From the NCBI RefSeq assembly GCF_000272405.2, contig NZ_AJZM02000307.1, positions 1 to 64,000 of the forward strand: 64,000 nt of DNA. The letters are read 5' to 3'. The DNA comes from Vibrio tasmaniensis 1F-187. GTDB taxonomy: Bacteria; Pseudomonadota; Gammaproteobacteria; Enterobacterales; Vibrionaceae. The translations under genes were made by a program, and so were the position numbers. The notes under the pieces were generated by a model, which saw only the letters and a list, made by a program, of their open reading frames with translations, did not search any database and had not been told where the DNA came from. Below are positions 1 to 8,944 of the stretch, piece after piece (within the stretch, counting starts at the first letter, position 1; each line of letters begins with the position of its first letter).

Positions 1-176
1 CTCTAAGTTACTTTTAATAACGGCGTGAATGCTGAAACCTTTAGAAAAAAAGCAACAAAATTAAAGAAATAGCGAGAAAGGATAAGAAAGCGTGACTGGC
101 AGTGAAATTATCAAAAAAAGATGAGAAAAAGGCTAAAGTTGTCGAAAAGTCAGCCGGGGGAAATATTGTATTTTAA

Positions 177-198
177 TTAACCAAAGGACTTTAGTTAA
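177..198 (-). terminator. Possible terminator hairpin after the flagellin gene
   Basis: A 10-bp inverted repeat with one mismatch (TTAACCAAAG / CTTTAGTTAA) lies about 35 bases past the flagellin stop. The bases that follow on the minus strand are A/T-rich but lack a clean U-tract, so termination here is only plausible. The remaining 1-176 stretch shows no gene. Confidence 0.35.
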
Positions 199-232
199 CC
201 GAGAATACCTTTATAAGAATTGACCTAATTTA

Positions 233-1366
233 TTAGCCTAGCAGCGTTAAAGCTAAGTTCGGCGCTTGCTTAGCTTGAGCTAAAATAGTGGTACTGACTT
301 GCTGCAGTATTTGTTGTTTGAGCATTTGAGTGGTTTCTTTGGCGTAGTCTGTATCTTTGATTCGACTGTTTGATGCCCCCAAGTTCTCATGAACATTTTC
401 AAGGTTATTAATCGCATGATCAAAGCGGTTTTGCATCGCCCCGAGTTCAGAACGGTGACTATCAACATACTTCATCGCTGTATCCAAAATAGACACGGCG
501 CGCTGTGCTCCACCAACATCAGTGACATTAATATCATCGACTGACTCGTAATAACCCGCCGACATCGAAAGCTCACTGGCTAACGAGCCTGAGAAAGAGA
601 TCGTGCCTGCCGTGTCTTCGCCTGACATGTAGATCTGAAGCTGCCCTTCATCATTGACGGAAGCCGAAACCAGATCCGTTTGACCATTGATATAAGTCGC
701 TAGCTCTTCAATGTCATCGCCCGCCTTGGCATTAATGTTGATCTCTTGAGGCTGACCAAAACGATCGGTAAACGCCATCGTCATATCTGTCTGGTTGGAT
801 TTAACTTCCCACGAGTCACTTGCCATGCCATTGGCAACATAGCTAAAGCCGCCCATGTTGATATCATCGGTGCGCATGTTTTTCAAACCTATCTGCACCG
901 CCTCACCAGAGCTACCACCGATTTGAAATGACGAGCTACCAAAACTGCCGTTAAGGAGCTTTTTCCCACCAAATGAAGTGGTTTCCGCAATTCGGTTCAA
1001 CTCATCATTTAAGGCGGTTACTTCTTCTTGAATAGCCGTCCTTTCCGATTGGCTATTCGAACCATTAGTCGCTTGCAGTGACAGGTCTCGCATGCGTTGC
1101 ATGATATTGGTGGTTTCATTCATCGCCCCTTCTGCTGTCTGCATAATGGAGATACCGTCGTTAGCATTTCGAACCGCAACATCGATGCCGCTCATCTGTG
1201 CTTCTAATCGATTGGAGATTTGTAAGCCAGCAGCATCGTCTTTTGCACTATTAATACGACTCCCTGAAGCCAAGCGCTCCAAAGATTGGTTCAGCATGTT
1301 ATTGGCATTAGAGAGATTCCTCTGAGCCACTAATGCTGAAACATTCGTATTAACAGTTATAGCCAT
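233..1366 (-). CDS. Flagellin (lone copy)
   Basis: A 377-residue polar-flagellum filament subunit, exported by the flagellar type III system. The conserved N-terminal D0/D1 region (about 1-165) starts [18 protein letters not shown] and carries the [15 protein letters not shown] block at about 33-47. The central part (about 168-280) is the variable domain. The C-terminal D1/D0 helix (about 290-377) ends LALTLLG. Vibrios carry several flagellin paralogues, and most sit in clusters with flaG and fliD. This copy stands alone beside metabolic genes, as flaF does in V. fischeri, but I cannot assign a paralogue letter from sequence alone. A FliA-type promoter lies just upstream, which implies late-class flagellar expression. 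Confidence 0.96.
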   Translation of the reverse strand: MAITVNTNVSALVAQRNLSNANNMLNQSLERLASGSRINSAKDDAAGLQISNRLEAQMSGIDVAVRNANDGISIMQTAEGAMNETTNIMQRMRDLSLQATNGSNSQSERTAIQEEVTALNDELNRIAETTSFGGKKLLNGSFGSSSFQIGGSSGEAVQIGLKNMRTDDINMGGFSYVANGMASDSWEVKSNQTDMTMAFTDRFGQPQEININAKAGDDIEELATYINGQTDLVSASVNDEGQLQIYMSGEDTAGTISFSGSLASELSMSAGYYESVDDINVTDVGGAQRAVSILDTAMKYVDSHRSELGAMQNRFDHAINNLENVHENLGASNSRIKDTDYAKETTQMLKQQILQQVSTTILAQAKQAPNLALTLLG

Positions 1367-1411
1367 AGACCTTCACTTACAAAAAGATGAATAAAACTTA
1401 CGATTGCTCTT

Positions 1412-1438
1412 GTATCGACCTATTTATATAAAACTTTA
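1412..1438 (-). promoter_or_regulatory. FliA (sigma-28) promoter of the flagellin gene
   Basis: On the minus strand, TAAAGTTT (1431-1438), an 11-nt spacer, then GTCGATAC (1412-1419). The consensus is TAAAGTTT-N11-GCCGATAA, so the -35 is perfect and the -10 matches at 6 of 8. It lies about 45 bases upstream of the flagellin ATG. Confidence 0.88.
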
Positions 1439-1461
1439 AAAAAAAGGAGCCATGAGGCTCC
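1439..1461 (-). terminator. Rho-independent terminator of yfeX
   Basis: The hairpin GGAGCC-ATGA-GGCTCC (1446-1461) is followed on the minus strand by a run of seven T. It lies 25 bases past the peroxidase stop and upstream of the flagellin promoter, so it insulates the flagellin gene from read-through. Confidence 0.85.
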
Positions 1462-1486
1462 CTTTGTTTATTCTATTTGAGACGAC

Positions 1487-2410
1487 TTACTTAATCGTTA
1501 GTACACTCAACATCTCAGCTGAAGGAGCAAAGTAGTAAGCGCCAGTAACGGCTTTAGTAAAGCGAAGCAGTTGGTCTGTTTTGCCATCTGTTTCGCCGTA
1601 CATACTCTCTAACATCGCATCAAAATTATGACGAACGTTACAGTAAGCAATGAACAGTAAGCCGTGATCGCCCGTTGCTGTGCCGTAAGGCAGGCTATGA
1701 CGAACGATTTTAAGACCCTTGCCTTCTTCTTTGATATCCACACGGCCAACGTGAGACGCCGCTGGAACATCGTCTAGCTCGATCGAATCTGGCTTGGTAC
1801 GGCCAACCACTTTCTCTTGTGCCGATACGTTTAATCTATTCCAAGCTGGCAGGTTATGCACAAAACGCTGCACCATTACGTAGCTACCACCTGCGAATTC
1901 ACCTTCAGGCACAATCGCCACTTCAGCACGCTGCGCGTCTTTCGGGTTTTCAGTGCCATCAACGAAATCAGTCATGTCACGTGAGTCTAGGAAACGGTAA
2001 CCGTAAGTTTCATCTACCACTTCCACGTCCGCAGCTACTTCAGATAGCAATTTACGTAGGATGAAGAAGTGTAGGTCATGTCGGTTTGAATGACAGTGAA
2101 TCAGAACATCAGACAGTGTGCTCGGTGCTGTGATATCACCTTCACCAAGCGCAGGAAAATCAATTAGATCAGAGGGAGCAGCTTGCTCGAACTTATCCCA
2201 AAAAGTTTTTGAGAACGCTATCGACGCCGTTAGGTTCGCATCAGGTTGAGTTTGGTTTAGCTCGTCGATTAGAGTCGGAAGCTTTTGAATTTCTGCTAGT
2301 ACATTAGCAGTATTAGCGTTCACTTTAAGTTGAACGTAAAGAGCGAAAGGCCCAGCTTCAGGCAAAATAGCACTTTGAACGTTAGGCTGCTCATTTAAAA
2401 CATTAAGCAT
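1487..2410 (-). CDS. yfeX: Dyp-type haem peroxidase, YfeX-like
   Basis: A 307-residue cytoplasmic dye-decolourising peroxidase that uses haem and H2O2 to oxidise porphyrinogen-like or phenolic substrates; the true substrate is unsettled. The family GxxDG motif appears as FVDGTENP with Asp151. The likely proximal haem ligand is His220 (PAASHVGRVD), and the catalytic Arg is 237 (KIVRHSLPYG). The sequence follows E. coli YfeX closely from the GRTKPDSIE region to YYFAPS near the C terminus. The ATG is preceded by a GGAAGG ribosome-binding site. A DUF2919 (YfeZ-like) gene lies just upstream on the same strand; in E. coli yfeX and yfeZ are also close neighbours. The gene ends in a strong terminator. 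Confidence 0.95.
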   Translation of the reverse strand: MLNVLNEQPNVQSAILPEAGPFALYVQLKVNANTANVLAEIQKLPTLIDELNQTQPDANLTASIAFSKTFWDKFEQAAPSDLIDFPALGEGDITAPSTLSDVLIHCHSNRHDLHFFILRKLLSEVAADVEVVDETYGYRFLDSRDMTDFVDGTENPKDAQRAEVAIVPEGEFAGGSYVMVQRFVHNLPAWNRLNVSAQEKVVGRTKPDSIELDDVPAASHVGRVDIKEEGKGLKIVRHSLPYGTATGDHGLLFIAYCNVRHNFDAMLESMYGETDGKTDQLLRFTKAVTGAYYFAPSAEMLSVLTIK

Positions 2411-2475
2411 AGATTATTCCTTCCAGTTTTAGCTTCTAAGTATAATTGTGAATGGTACAAATGTTTTGATGAGAA

Positions 2476-2952
2476 TCAGTCTTCGTGCTCAACCACTTTA
2501 AAGCAATCCCTAGCGGCATGGCTATTGGTTAAATAAAGCGCTAACCAGAGGAGCAATAATAGGGTGATAGCATTTGACCAACGGAACCATCCGTTATCCA
2601 AATAGATTAAATAAATTGTATGGGAGCCCTGTGCCAAGATAGCCATCATGGTAACCCAACGCCCCCATGACACGACTTTGTTAAGGCGCTTTCTATCTGG
2701 AGATCTTAGTCCAAACAACCACATCAATAACAAACTAGGGACACTCAACGCAATCCCGACATAAAACATCTGGTGGTCTGGATAGATGGTCTCAAGAATA
2801 TCCGTTCCCGACTCTCGGCTTGCGCCCGCAACAATGAAAACGACCAAAGCTTTCGCAAGAAACAGCCAACCTAACCATAATAAGATTGGGGCTTTCAAAA
2901 AGCCGTGTTTATCGTATTGTTCTATGGAGTACCGCACAACTCTCACTTTCAC
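2476..2952 (-). CDS. DUF2919 membrane protein, YfeZ-like
   Basis: A 158-residue inner-membrane protein of unknown function. It has four hydrophobic segments, at about 22-42, 62-82, 98-116 and 124-141, and the YSIEQYDKHGFLKAP opening of DUF2919 proteins. The leftmost start is GTG with no obvious ribosome-binding site; nearby in-frame GTG codons at residues 3 and 6 are alternatives. It lies 65 bases upstream of yfeX on the same strand and may be cotranscribed with it. Confidence 0.85.
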   Translation of the reverse strand: MKVRVVRYSIEQYDKHGFLKAPILLWLGWLFLAKALVVFIVAGASRESGTDILETIYPDHQMFYVGIALSVPSLLLMWLFGLRSPDRKRLNKVVSWGRWVTMMAILAQGSHTIYLIYLDNGWFRWSNAITLLLLLWLALYLTNSHAARDCFKVVEHED

Positions 2953-3046
2953 TTGTTTTCAAACCAACACTTTAACGCAAATCATTCATACTTAACTAGG
3001 TTTGCGTTATCTTATTGGTTAATCCGTTTTAATTGTCGAACTCAGT

Positions 3047-3391
3047 ATGAAAAAGAAAACTAATACACCGTCTGTTGAATCTCAACAAGAAGCACTGAAG
3101 ATAGCCAAAGCGACGCAAAAGCCAGCTCAAACCAAAGAACAAACAAAATTAATTGCTCAAGGTATCGAAAAAGGCATCGCACTTTATAAGAAACAGCAAA
3201 AAGAACGCAGCCGCCAAGCCGATAAAGCAAGAAAACGCGTACAGAAAGAGAAGCAAACTCAACAAACTAATCTAGACGAAGAGAACAATGTAGACACAAT
3301 TGTTGAAACAACATCAAATCACGCCAACAAATTGTCGTGGTTACTATTGATCGCAAGCTGGGTAGGTTTCGCGATTTATTTGATGAAATAG
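3047..3391 (+). CDS. DUF2956 protein, charged with a C-terminal membrane anchor
   Basis: A 114-residue protein of unknown function. Residues 1-85 are rich in Lys, Gln and Glu and look like an extended helix or coiled coil (KKQQKERSRQADKARKR). Residues about 95-113 form one hydrophobic segment (LSWLLLIASWVGFAIYLM). This matches the DUF2956 family of Vibrio and relatives. It is transcribed divergently from the DUF2919 gene, and the lipoprotein gene follows 12 bases later, so the two probably form a small operon. Confidence 0.85.
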   Translation: MKKKTNTPSVESQQEALKIAKATQKPAQTKEQTKLIAQGIEKGIALYKKQQKERSRQADKARKRVQKEKQTQQTNLDEENNVDTIVETTSNHANKLSWLLLIASWVGFAIYLMK

Positions 3392-3403
3392 CAGGATAAA
3401 TGT

Positions 3404-3736
3404 ATGAAAAAAGAATTAGTCGCTTTAGCTATGACAGGCATATTAGTTGGGTGCACGACACCGACAACAGTCCCACATAGCGAATCTGACCAAGTACAAA
3501 TGGATTACCACGGACTGATTGATATCAACGAGTGCGAATATAAAGGCGAAGTGACCGGCAGCGAAGGTCACTGGTATAGTTACCTGTTTTACCCGAACGA
3601 CACTCTAATTCAAGGCGCAATGAATGAGCTAAAGTCCAATGCTATTGGATTAGGTGCGGACACCGTAATTTTCACACTTCCCCAAGATTTTGCGACTTCC
3701 GTAACCATGTTGGGCACCGCTTATCGGTGTCGCTAA
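3404..3736 (+). CDS. DUF4156-like lipoprotein
   Basis: A 110-residue predicted lipoprotein. The signal peptide ends in the lipobox LVGC with Cys16, so it should be lipidated and exported. The mature part has two further Cys (residues about 44 and 109) that could pair. The pattern of a short lipoprotein with NAIGLGADTV resembles DUF4156 proteins, whose role is unknown. It follows the DUF2956 gene by 12 bases. Confidence 0.8.
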   Translation: MKKELVALAMTGILVGCTTPTTVPHSESDQVQMDYHGLIDINECEYKGEVTGSEGHWYSYLFYPNDTLIQGAMNELKSNAIGLGADTVIFTLPQDFATSVTMLGTAYRCR

Positions 3737-3774
3737 TTCGACTTATCGCTAATCGGTAAGGAGAAGAAAGAAGA

Positions 3775-3794
3775 AAGCCAGCTTTCGCTGGCTT
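3775..3794 (-). terminator. Hairpin terminator at the end of the winged-helix gene
   Basis: AAGCCAGC-TTTC-GCTGGCTT, a perfect 8-bp stem. On the minus strand the stop codon TAA (3793-3795) sits in the first arm, and a T/C-rich tail (TTTCTTCTTTC) follows. It probably also ends plus-strand transcripts from the lipoprotein gene. Confidence 0.6.
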
Positions 3795-4080
3795 ATGCAC
3801 TAAATCCAAGGCTTGTTGCTATATCGCCTTTACGCTGGATAACCCATTGACTGTCAAATGGCCCCCAGTCGGATAATTGGTAATAGCCATCATTATGACG
3901 TCGCCCATCTTGAACAAACATAAGTTCAATACCGATCCCCGGTAACGCCTTGAGTACATCTTGAATAGTACGACGAGGCCACCCCGTTTTTTCGATGAGT
4001 TTAGGCACATTTGGCCTATCAAGGCTTTCCACTAACAATGCTAAATATAGCCGCCTTGCAAAAACAGGACTCAACTCCAT
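3793..4080 (-). CDS. Small winged-helix DNA-binding protein
   Basis: A 95-residue protein that looks like a single winged helix-turn-helix domain. The segment RPNVPKLIEKTGWPRRTIQDVLKAL (about 22-46) fits helix-turn-recognition helix, followed by wing-like strands and a QLSDWGPFDSQWV stretch. It is probably a DNA-binding regulator, but its target is unknown. I chose the ATG at 4080 because AGGAGG lies 5 bases upstream; the GTG two codons earlier overlaps that site. No partner gene is evident. Confidence 0.8.
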   Translation of the reverse strand: MELSPVFARRLYLALLVESLDRPNVPKLIEKTGWPRRTIQDVLKALPGIGIELMFVQDGRRHNDGYYQLSDWGPFDSQWVIQRKGDIATSLGFSA

Positions 4081-4285
4081 TGACACCTCCTATATATGTG
4101 CAACTCAATTATTTCTTTTTTTGCTGACAACATGTTGAGGCTGATCAATAAGTCTCCAATAGTGACATTTTCTTACTGTTTTTTTTCACTCTATGAAATA
4201 TTCCTCACTCTATTTTGTCTGAATTGCCGCTTCCTGATAGGATTCAACTCATAACAACGAAATAAAATCACCCAAAGGAAGAATA

Positions 4286-4633
4286 ATGACTATCACTATG
4301 TTTGGCATTCCGAATTGCGACACCATCAAAAAAGCAAAAAAATGGCTAGAAGCTGAAGGTATTGAGTTCGAATTTCACGATTATCGTAAACAAGGCATCA
4401 CCGAAGAGTTGGTAACAAGCTTCTGTTCAGAGCTTGGTTGGGAGCTTGTGCTAAACAAACGTGGGACGACTTACCGCCAACTTTCTCAAGAGCAAAAAGA
4501 CACGCTAACGGAAGAAAAAGCCGTTGCTCTGCTTGTTGAACAACCAGCAATGATCAAGCGCCCTATCTTGAAAGTCGATGGCAAGCTTCATATTGGCTTC
4601 AAAGCTGATCAATACGCTGCTATTTTTGCGTAA
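4286..4633 (+). CDS. yffB: Spx/ArsC-family protein YffB
   Basis: A 115-residue thioredoxin-fold protein. The N-terminal motif FGIPNCDTIKKAKKWL places the redox Cys at residue 11, and the family-typical IKRPILKVDGK loop is at about 90-100. YffB-type proteins resemble glutaredoxin-dependent arsenate reductases but have no proven arsenate role. It sits directly upstream of dapE, as in E. coli. The AAGGAAGAATA before the ATG is a good ribosome-binding site. Confidence 0.93.
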   Translation: MTITMFGIPNCDTIKKAKKWLEAEGIEFEFHDYRKQGITEELVTSFCSELGWELVLNKRGTTYRQLSQEQKDTLTEEKAVALLVEQPAMIKRPILKVDGKLHIGFKADQYAAIFA

Positions 4634-4659
4634 TCAGCTGTATTAGAACAGATAACAAA

Positions 4660-4684
4660 GCGTTGAACTTCCCCTGTTCAACGC
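4660..4684 (+). other. Intercistronic hairpin between yffB and dapE
   Basis: GCGTTGAAC-TTCCCCT-GTTCAACGC, a perfect 9-bp stem with no following U-tract. It is better explained as a transcript-stabilising or processing hairpin than as a terminator. Confidence 0.6.
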
Positions 4685-4729
4685 CTGAAATTAATGACTA
4701 GACGTTTAATTTAAACAAGGAACTCAAGG

Positions 4730-5866
4730 ATGACAGACAGCCCAACTTTGGCTCTGGCAAAAGACCTAATCAGCCGTCAATCGGTAACACCAGAAGATGC
4801 AGGCTGCCAAGACCTGATGATTGAACGCTTAAAAGCGCTAGGTTTCGAAATCGAAGTGATGGTATTTGAAGATACGACGAACTTCTGGGCTCGCCGTGGT
4901 ACCGAAGCCCCCCTATTTGCTTTTGCTGGTCACACTGATGTTGTACCTGCAGGCCCAATTGAGCAGTGGAACACTAAGCCATTTGAACCGACTATCGTAG
5001 ATGGTTTCCTACACGGTCGCGGCGCGGCAGATATGAAAGGTTCTCTGGCTTCAATGGTTGTGGCTGTAGAACAGTTCATTGCTAAGCACCCTGATCACAC
5101 AGGCTCAATCGGTTTCCTTATCACGTCAGATGAAGAAGGCCCGTTCATCAACGGGACAGTGCGCGTTGTCGAAGCATTGATGGCTCGTGGTGAGAACATC
5201 GACATGTGTATTGTTGGCGAACCATCAAGTACTGAGTACGTAGGTGATGTCGTAAAGAACGGCCGTCGTGGTTCTATCACTGGCGATCTAACGATTAAAG
5301 GCACACAAGGTCACGTTGCCTACCCTCACCTTGCGAACAACCCGGTACACAGCTCCCTGCTTGCGATCAATGAATTGGCGACGACCGAGTGGGACAAAGG
5401 TAATGATTATTTCCCACCAACCAGCTTCCAGATCCCAAATGTAAGTGCGGGCACTGGCGCATCAAACGTGATTCCTGGTGAATTTAATGTTCAGTTTAAC
5501 CTTCGCTTTAGCACAGAGTTAAACAACGACATCATCGTTGAAAGAATCACAAATACACTCGACAAGTACGATTTCGAATACGATTTAAAATGGACATTCA
5601 ATGGCGACCCGTTCTTAACCGACGCAGGCTCGTTGCTTGATGCTATTGTCGATGCAGTAGGTCACGTGAATGATGTCAAGCCAGCACTGCTTACCACAGG
5701 TGGTACTTCTGACGGACGCTTTATTGCGCGCATGAAAGGACAAGTGGTAGAACTAGGCCCTGTGAATGCAACCATTCACAAGGTTAACGAGTGCGTGAAA
5801 GTGGCTGATTTAGAGAAACTAACCGACATGTACGAAAGAACACTAGTGAACCTGTTCGCTAAATAG
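4730..5866 (+). CDS. dapE: Succinyl-diaminopimelate desuccinylase
   Basis: A 378-residue M20-family zinc amidohydrolase. It removes succinate from N-succinyl-LL-diaminopimelate in the lysine and meso-DAP pathway that feeds peptidoglycan. Visible metal and catalytic motifs are FAGHTDVVP (His about 68), [10 protein letters not shown] (Asp about 100), TSDEEG (Glu pair about 134-135), GEPSS (Glu about 163) and the C-terminal IHKVNE His. The length equals that of the characterised enzymes. Upstream yffB and downstream vanY-like genes are on the same strand. dapA, of the same pathway, lies 2.2 kb away on the other strand. Confidence 0.98.
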   Translation: MTDSPTLALAKDLISRQSVTPEDAGCQDLMIERLKALGFEIEVMVFEDTTNFWARRGTEAPLFAFAGHTDVVPAGPIEQWNTKPFEPTIVDGFLHGRGAADMKGSLASMVVAVEQFIAKHPDHTGSIGFLITSDEEGPFINGTVRVVEALMARGENIDMCIVGEPSSTEYVGDVVKNGRRGSITGDLTIKGTQGHVAYPHLANNPVHSSLLAINELATTEWDKGNDYFPPTSFQIPNVSAGTGASNVIPGEFNVQFNLRFSTELNNDIIVERITNTLDKYDFEYDLKWTFNGDPFLTDAGSLLDAIVDAVGHVNDVKPALLTTGGTSDGRFIARMKGQVVELGPVNATIHKVNECVKVADLEKLTDMYERTLVNLFAK

Positions 5867-5912
5867 TTCTTTCATCAGCGATTAATAGCATCTAATTATT
5901 GAGAGACACGTT

Positions 5913-6587
5913 ATGACACCAGAGCAGCTTACCGGACAATCAGATTCTCATCTGGAACCTAGCCTGATTGGCAGCAAAACCTTCTTGGTCCACAGTGATG
6001 TCAAAGATGACCTAAACAATTTGATTGAAGCTGCTCAAGTCGCTGGTTTTAAAATGGAGATTGCCAGTGGCTTTCGCGACTATGAAAGGCAATCTCTGAT
6101 TTGGAACCGCAAGTTTTCTGGTGAAGCACCGATATTAGACTCAGAAAGCCAACCACTGGATGCTTCAACACTCAGTGAACATCAAAAGTTGTCGGCGATT
6201 CTTAGGTGGTCTGCGCTTCCCGGAGCGAGTCGTCACCATTGGGGTTGTGACTTTGATGTCTTTGCTCGTAATCACTTACCTGAGGGGACTCAGCTACAAC
6301 TGGAACCATGGGAATACCTCACTGGCCACCAGCAAGTGTTTTACCAATGGCTGTCTGCCAACGCATCTCAGTTTGGATTCTTCTTTCCTTACAGCCAAGA
6401 CCTTGGTGGTGTGGCGATAGAACCTTGGCATATAAGCCACCGTAAAGTTTCACAGTTGTGTTTATCACAGTTATCTCCCACTTTACTTGGCAAGCAACTC
6501 CAATCTAAGCCAATATTAGGGTATGAAATTATTGCGGAGCAGCTAGACGAGATCTATGCGCGCTTCGTGGCGAATATCAGTCATTAG
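5913..6587 (+). CDS. M15-family D-alanyl-D-alanine carboxypeptidase (VanY-like)
   Basis: A 224-residue zinc peptidase of the VanY/M15B type. The zinc motif SRHHWGCDFDVF (SxHxxGxxxD, about 107-117) and the EPWHISH motif (about 172-178) are intact. Such enzymes trim the terminal D-Ala of peptidoglycan stem peptides or act on free muropeptides. I see no clear signal peptide, so the location is uncertain. It lies 46 bases after dapE and 8 bases before a DUF2897 gene, which suggests one transcript. Confidence 0.9.
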   Translation: MTPEQLTGQSDSHLEPSLIGSKTFLVHSDVKDDLNNLIEAAQVAGFKMEIASGFRDYERQSLIWNRKFSGEAPILDSESQPLDASTLSEHQKLSAILRWSALPGASRHHWGCDFDVFARNHLPEGTQLQLEPWEYLTGHQQVFYQWLSANASQFGFFFPYSQDLGGVAIEPWHISHRKVSQLCLSQLSPTLLGKQLQSKPILGYEIIAEQLDEIYARFVANISH

Positions 6588-6595
6588 GAGCGCTT

Positions 6596-6805
6596 ATGTT
6601 AGAGTGGCTTACAAACCCTTGGGTTATCATCATCATCGTGGTTAGCGTTGTGGTGGGTAATATTGCTGCGCTCAAACAGACCGCTAATATGGATCTGACA
6701 GGTCGTAACAAAACAGAAAAAGACTTAGACAAGCTCAATCAATTGGATAAACAGAACCAAGAGAAAGCTCAAAAAGATGAGTCGACTGACAGCAAAAACA
6801 TTTAG
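6596..6805 (+). CDS. DUF2897 small membrane protein
   Basis: A 69-residue protein with one N-terminal membrane helix (about 8-27, WVIIIIVVSVVVGNIAAL) and a highly charged cytoplasmic tail (KTEKDLDKLNQLDKQNQEK). It fits the DUF2897 family. Its function is unknown. It sits 8 bases after the M15 peptidase gene and ends its probable operon. Confidence 0.83.
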   Translation: MLEWLTNPWVIIIIVVSVVVGNIAALKQTANMDLTGRNKTEKDLDKLNQLDKQNQEKAQKDESTDSKNI

Positions 6806-6914
6806 CTTAACGCCCTTGATGCGCTAGCCCCAACAAGTCAGGTGCGTGTGACTCCTTGTTAGCGAAATAACAACATAAATTGACAACACGCACATAAAAC
6901 ACTGACTAACAAAC

Positions 6915-6948
6915 ATAAAAAAGAGGACATTGTATGTCCTCTTTTTTT
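6915..6948. terminator. Bidirectional terminator between the DUF2897 gene and bamC
   Basis: AAGAGGACAT-TGT-ATGTCCTCTT is flanked by A-runs on the left and an 8-base T-run on the right, so it works for the converging transcripts from both sides. Confidence 0.93.
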
Positions 6949-6969
6949 TCTTCTAAATTTGCTCAGTGC

Positions 6970-8016
6970 TTATTCAGATTTTGCTTCTTTCTTGTCTTTG
7001 GTTTGGTCTGCAACGTGTGCTAATACCGGTACCATTGACTTAAGTAGCTCTTCTTCTACAGGCTTACCTGTTGCATCCGTTACGTTGATCGATGTACGGT
7101 TGCCAAGATCACCAAACAAGAAGGTGTAAGTACCTGGCGCTAAGTCAATAGGCTGTAGGCCAATCTCTTCCCAGAATTCATCATCTGGCGCGGCATACTT
7201 AGCTTTCACTGTACCTTGAGACTGGTTACGCTCTTCAAGTTCGAAGCCCATCGTCGGTAGCAAGGTAGGTAGACGTTGCCACAATACATTGTATGGTGTA
7301 CGAGCAATGATCACAGGGAAACCACTGCGGTCCGACCCCATTGAAATAGGAATACGTTTCACCAACTCTTGTGCTTTCAGTGCCGCTTCAGCACGAAGAT
7401 CTGCATCGTATCTCGCCATCACTAGGTTCGTTAGGAACGCGTTGTAGCGTTCTTTATTGGTTGCCGATACTGGCTTCTCTTCAGAACCTTCACGCCAATC
7501 AATCAGGTTAATCTTGAAACCATGGCGATTGTTCGCCTGAAAACGTGAGATAGAGTAGCGGCTACCAATCTCAACTTCTTCATCTTCAGAAACCCACGTA
7601 ACCCAATCAGTCTCAATGTCATTTTCTGACTGTTCACGAATGCCGATATTACGCTGGGTCAGCATATCTACAGCCGTTTGCCATACTCGGTCAGCCTCTT
7701 CAGCACGAAGGAGCCATAACGTCACTTCACCATTTTGACGCTCAGTACGAGCACCTGGGATCAGTTCAAGAACCTGTTGAGGAGGACGAATATCCACTTG
7801 ACGACCGGTACCACCACTGAATTCACCGCTTGGGATATCAAAGTTTGGGTAAAACTGAGGCTGAGCATCTTCAGGCAATTGCCATTGTGAAAACTCAGGT
7901 GTTTCTAAGTATTCAAAATCATCTTTGGCTTGGCGACGTTGAGTCGGGCTGCCAGAACATGCTGTAAGAACGAAAACAGCCAGTGAACCGATCACTAGCT
8001 GGTGAGAATACTTCAT
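6970..8016 (-). CDS. bamC: Outer-membrane assembly lipoprotein BamC
   Basis: A 348-residue lipoprotein subunit of the BAM machine, which inserts beta-barrel proteins into the outer membrane. The signal peptide ends at the lipobox LTAC with Cys20. The early mature region is the loose, conserved BamD-contacting segment (DDFEYLETPEF), followed by two helix-grip domains (about 100-210 and 220-340). It sits 49 bases downstream of dapA, the same pair as in E. coli. The AGGAG ribosome-binding site lies directly beside an intercistronic hairpin. BamA of the same complex is encoded at 44617-47022. Confidence 0.96.
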   Translation of the reverse strand: MKYSHQLVIGSLAVFVLTACSGSPTQRRQAKDDFEYLETPEFSQWQLPEDAQPQFYPNFDIPSGEFSGGTGRQVDIRPPQQVLELIPGARTERQNGEVTLWLLRAEEADRVWQTAVDMLTQRNIGIREQSENDIETDWVTWVSEDEEVEIGSRYSISRFQANNRHGFKINLIDWREGSEEKPVSATNKERYNAFLTNLVMARYDADLRAEAALKAQELVKRIPISMGSDRSGFPVIIARTPYNVLWQRLPTLLPTMGFELEERNQSQGTVKAKYAAPDDEFWEEIGLQPIDLAPGTYTFLFGDLGNRTSINVTDATGKPVEEELLKSMVPVLAHVADQTKDKKEAKSE

Positions 8017-8027
8017 TTATACTCCTA

Positions 8028-8052
8028 AATGCCGAAGGTTCGCTTCGGCATT
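8028..8052 (-). other. Intercistronic hairpin between dapA and bamC
   Basis: AATGCCGAA-GGTTCGC-TTCGGCATT, a 9-bp perfect stem. On the minus strand it is followed directly by TTAGGAG, the bamC ribosome-binding site. There is no U-tract, so it likely affects message stability or bamC translation rather than termination. Confidence 0.65.
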
Positions 8053-8065
8053 GCTTTATACGTTT

Positions 8066-8944
8066 TTAGTAAATGCACGCTTCAGTCATTGCTTGAGCAA
8101 CAACAGGTTGAGCTGGTTTTGACAGTTCAGTCAGTGGTAGACGTAAGCCACCTTCAGCAATCAGACCCATTTTGTGAACCGCCCATTTTACGGGAATAGG
8201 GTTAGACTCAACGAACAAATTCTTATGTAGAGGCATCAAACGCTCATTGATCGCTTCTGCTTCCTCAAACTTGCCCTCCTTCGCTAGCTTGAACATAGTC
8301 GCCATATCAGCAGCTGCAACATTGTTCGTTACAGAGATCACGCCATCGCCACCACGCTTAACAAATTCAAGACCAGTTAAGTCATCACCACTTAGTAAGA
8401 TAAAGTCTTCGCCACAAAGTTCACGGTGAATTGCAATTCTTTCGAGATCACCCGTCGCATCTTTAAGTGCAACGATGTTTTCGATCTCTGCAAGGCGAGC
8501 AACCGTTTCTGGCAACAAGTCTACCGCAGTGCGACCAGGTACATTGTAAAGGATCTGTGGAACGTCACTGACTTCAGCAATTGCTTTGTAATGTTGGTAC
8601 AAACCTTCTTGAGTCGGTTTGTTGTAGTACGGCGTTACGCTCAGGCAACCAGCAATACCAGAACCATTGAGCAAACGGCTGAAAAGTACAGATTCGTGAG
8701 TTGCGTTTGCACCCGTACCAGCTATAACAGGAATACGGCCATCAGCAAATTCAACGACCTTATTGACGACTTTGACATGCTCTTCAATAGTGAGTGTTGA
8801 AGACTCACCAGTTGTGCCAACCGCAACCAGACCATCACTACCTGCTGCAACATGGTGATCAACTAACTTTTTAAGGCTGTCGAAATCCACTTCACCATCT
8901 GTATTAAATGGTGTAACTAGCGCAACGATACTTCCTGAAAACAT
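8066..8944 (-). CDS. dapA: 4-hydroxy-tetrahydrodipicolinate synthase
   Basis: A 292-residue TIM-barrel aldolase that condenses pyruvate with aspartate semialdehyde, the first committed step to DAP and lysine. The Schiff-base Lys161 (VALKDATGD) and catalytic Tyr133 (ILYNVPGRT) are present, and GTTGEST-type substrate loop residues are at about 43-50. I placed the start at 8944 (MFSGSIVAL) because GGGAGA lies 5 bases upstream and the length equals the E. coli enzyme. An in-frame extension of 19 residues to 9001 has no family similarity. bamC follows; gcvR diverges upstream. Confidence 0.97.
   Translation of the reverse strand: MFSGSIVALVTPFNTDGEVDFDSLKKLVDHHVAAGSDGLVAVGTTGESSTLTIEEHVKVVNKVVEFADGRIPVIAGTGANATHESVLFSRLLNGSGIAGCLSVTPYYNKPTQEGLYQHYKAIAEVSDVPQILYNVPGRTAVDLLPETVARLAEIENIVALKDATGDLERIAIHRELCGEDFILLSGDDLTGLEFVKRGGDGVISVTNNVAAADMATMFKLAKEGKFEEAEAINERLMPLHKNLFVESNPIPVKWAVHKMGLIAEGGLRLPLTELSKPAQPVVAQAMTEACIY

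Noticed and set aside
134..160. A second sigma-28-like site on the plus strand (TAAAGTTG-N11-GCCGGGGG)
   Set aside because: Only the first half of the -10 matches and it would read antisense into the flagellin gene; likely chance.
4660..4684. Terminator between yffB and dapE
   Set aside because: The stem is perfect but no U-tract follows on either strand, so I listed it only as a hairpin.
8426..8800. A 124-residue open frame opposite dapA
   Set aside because: It lies fully within dapA on the other strand, has no ribosome-binding site and no recognisable family.
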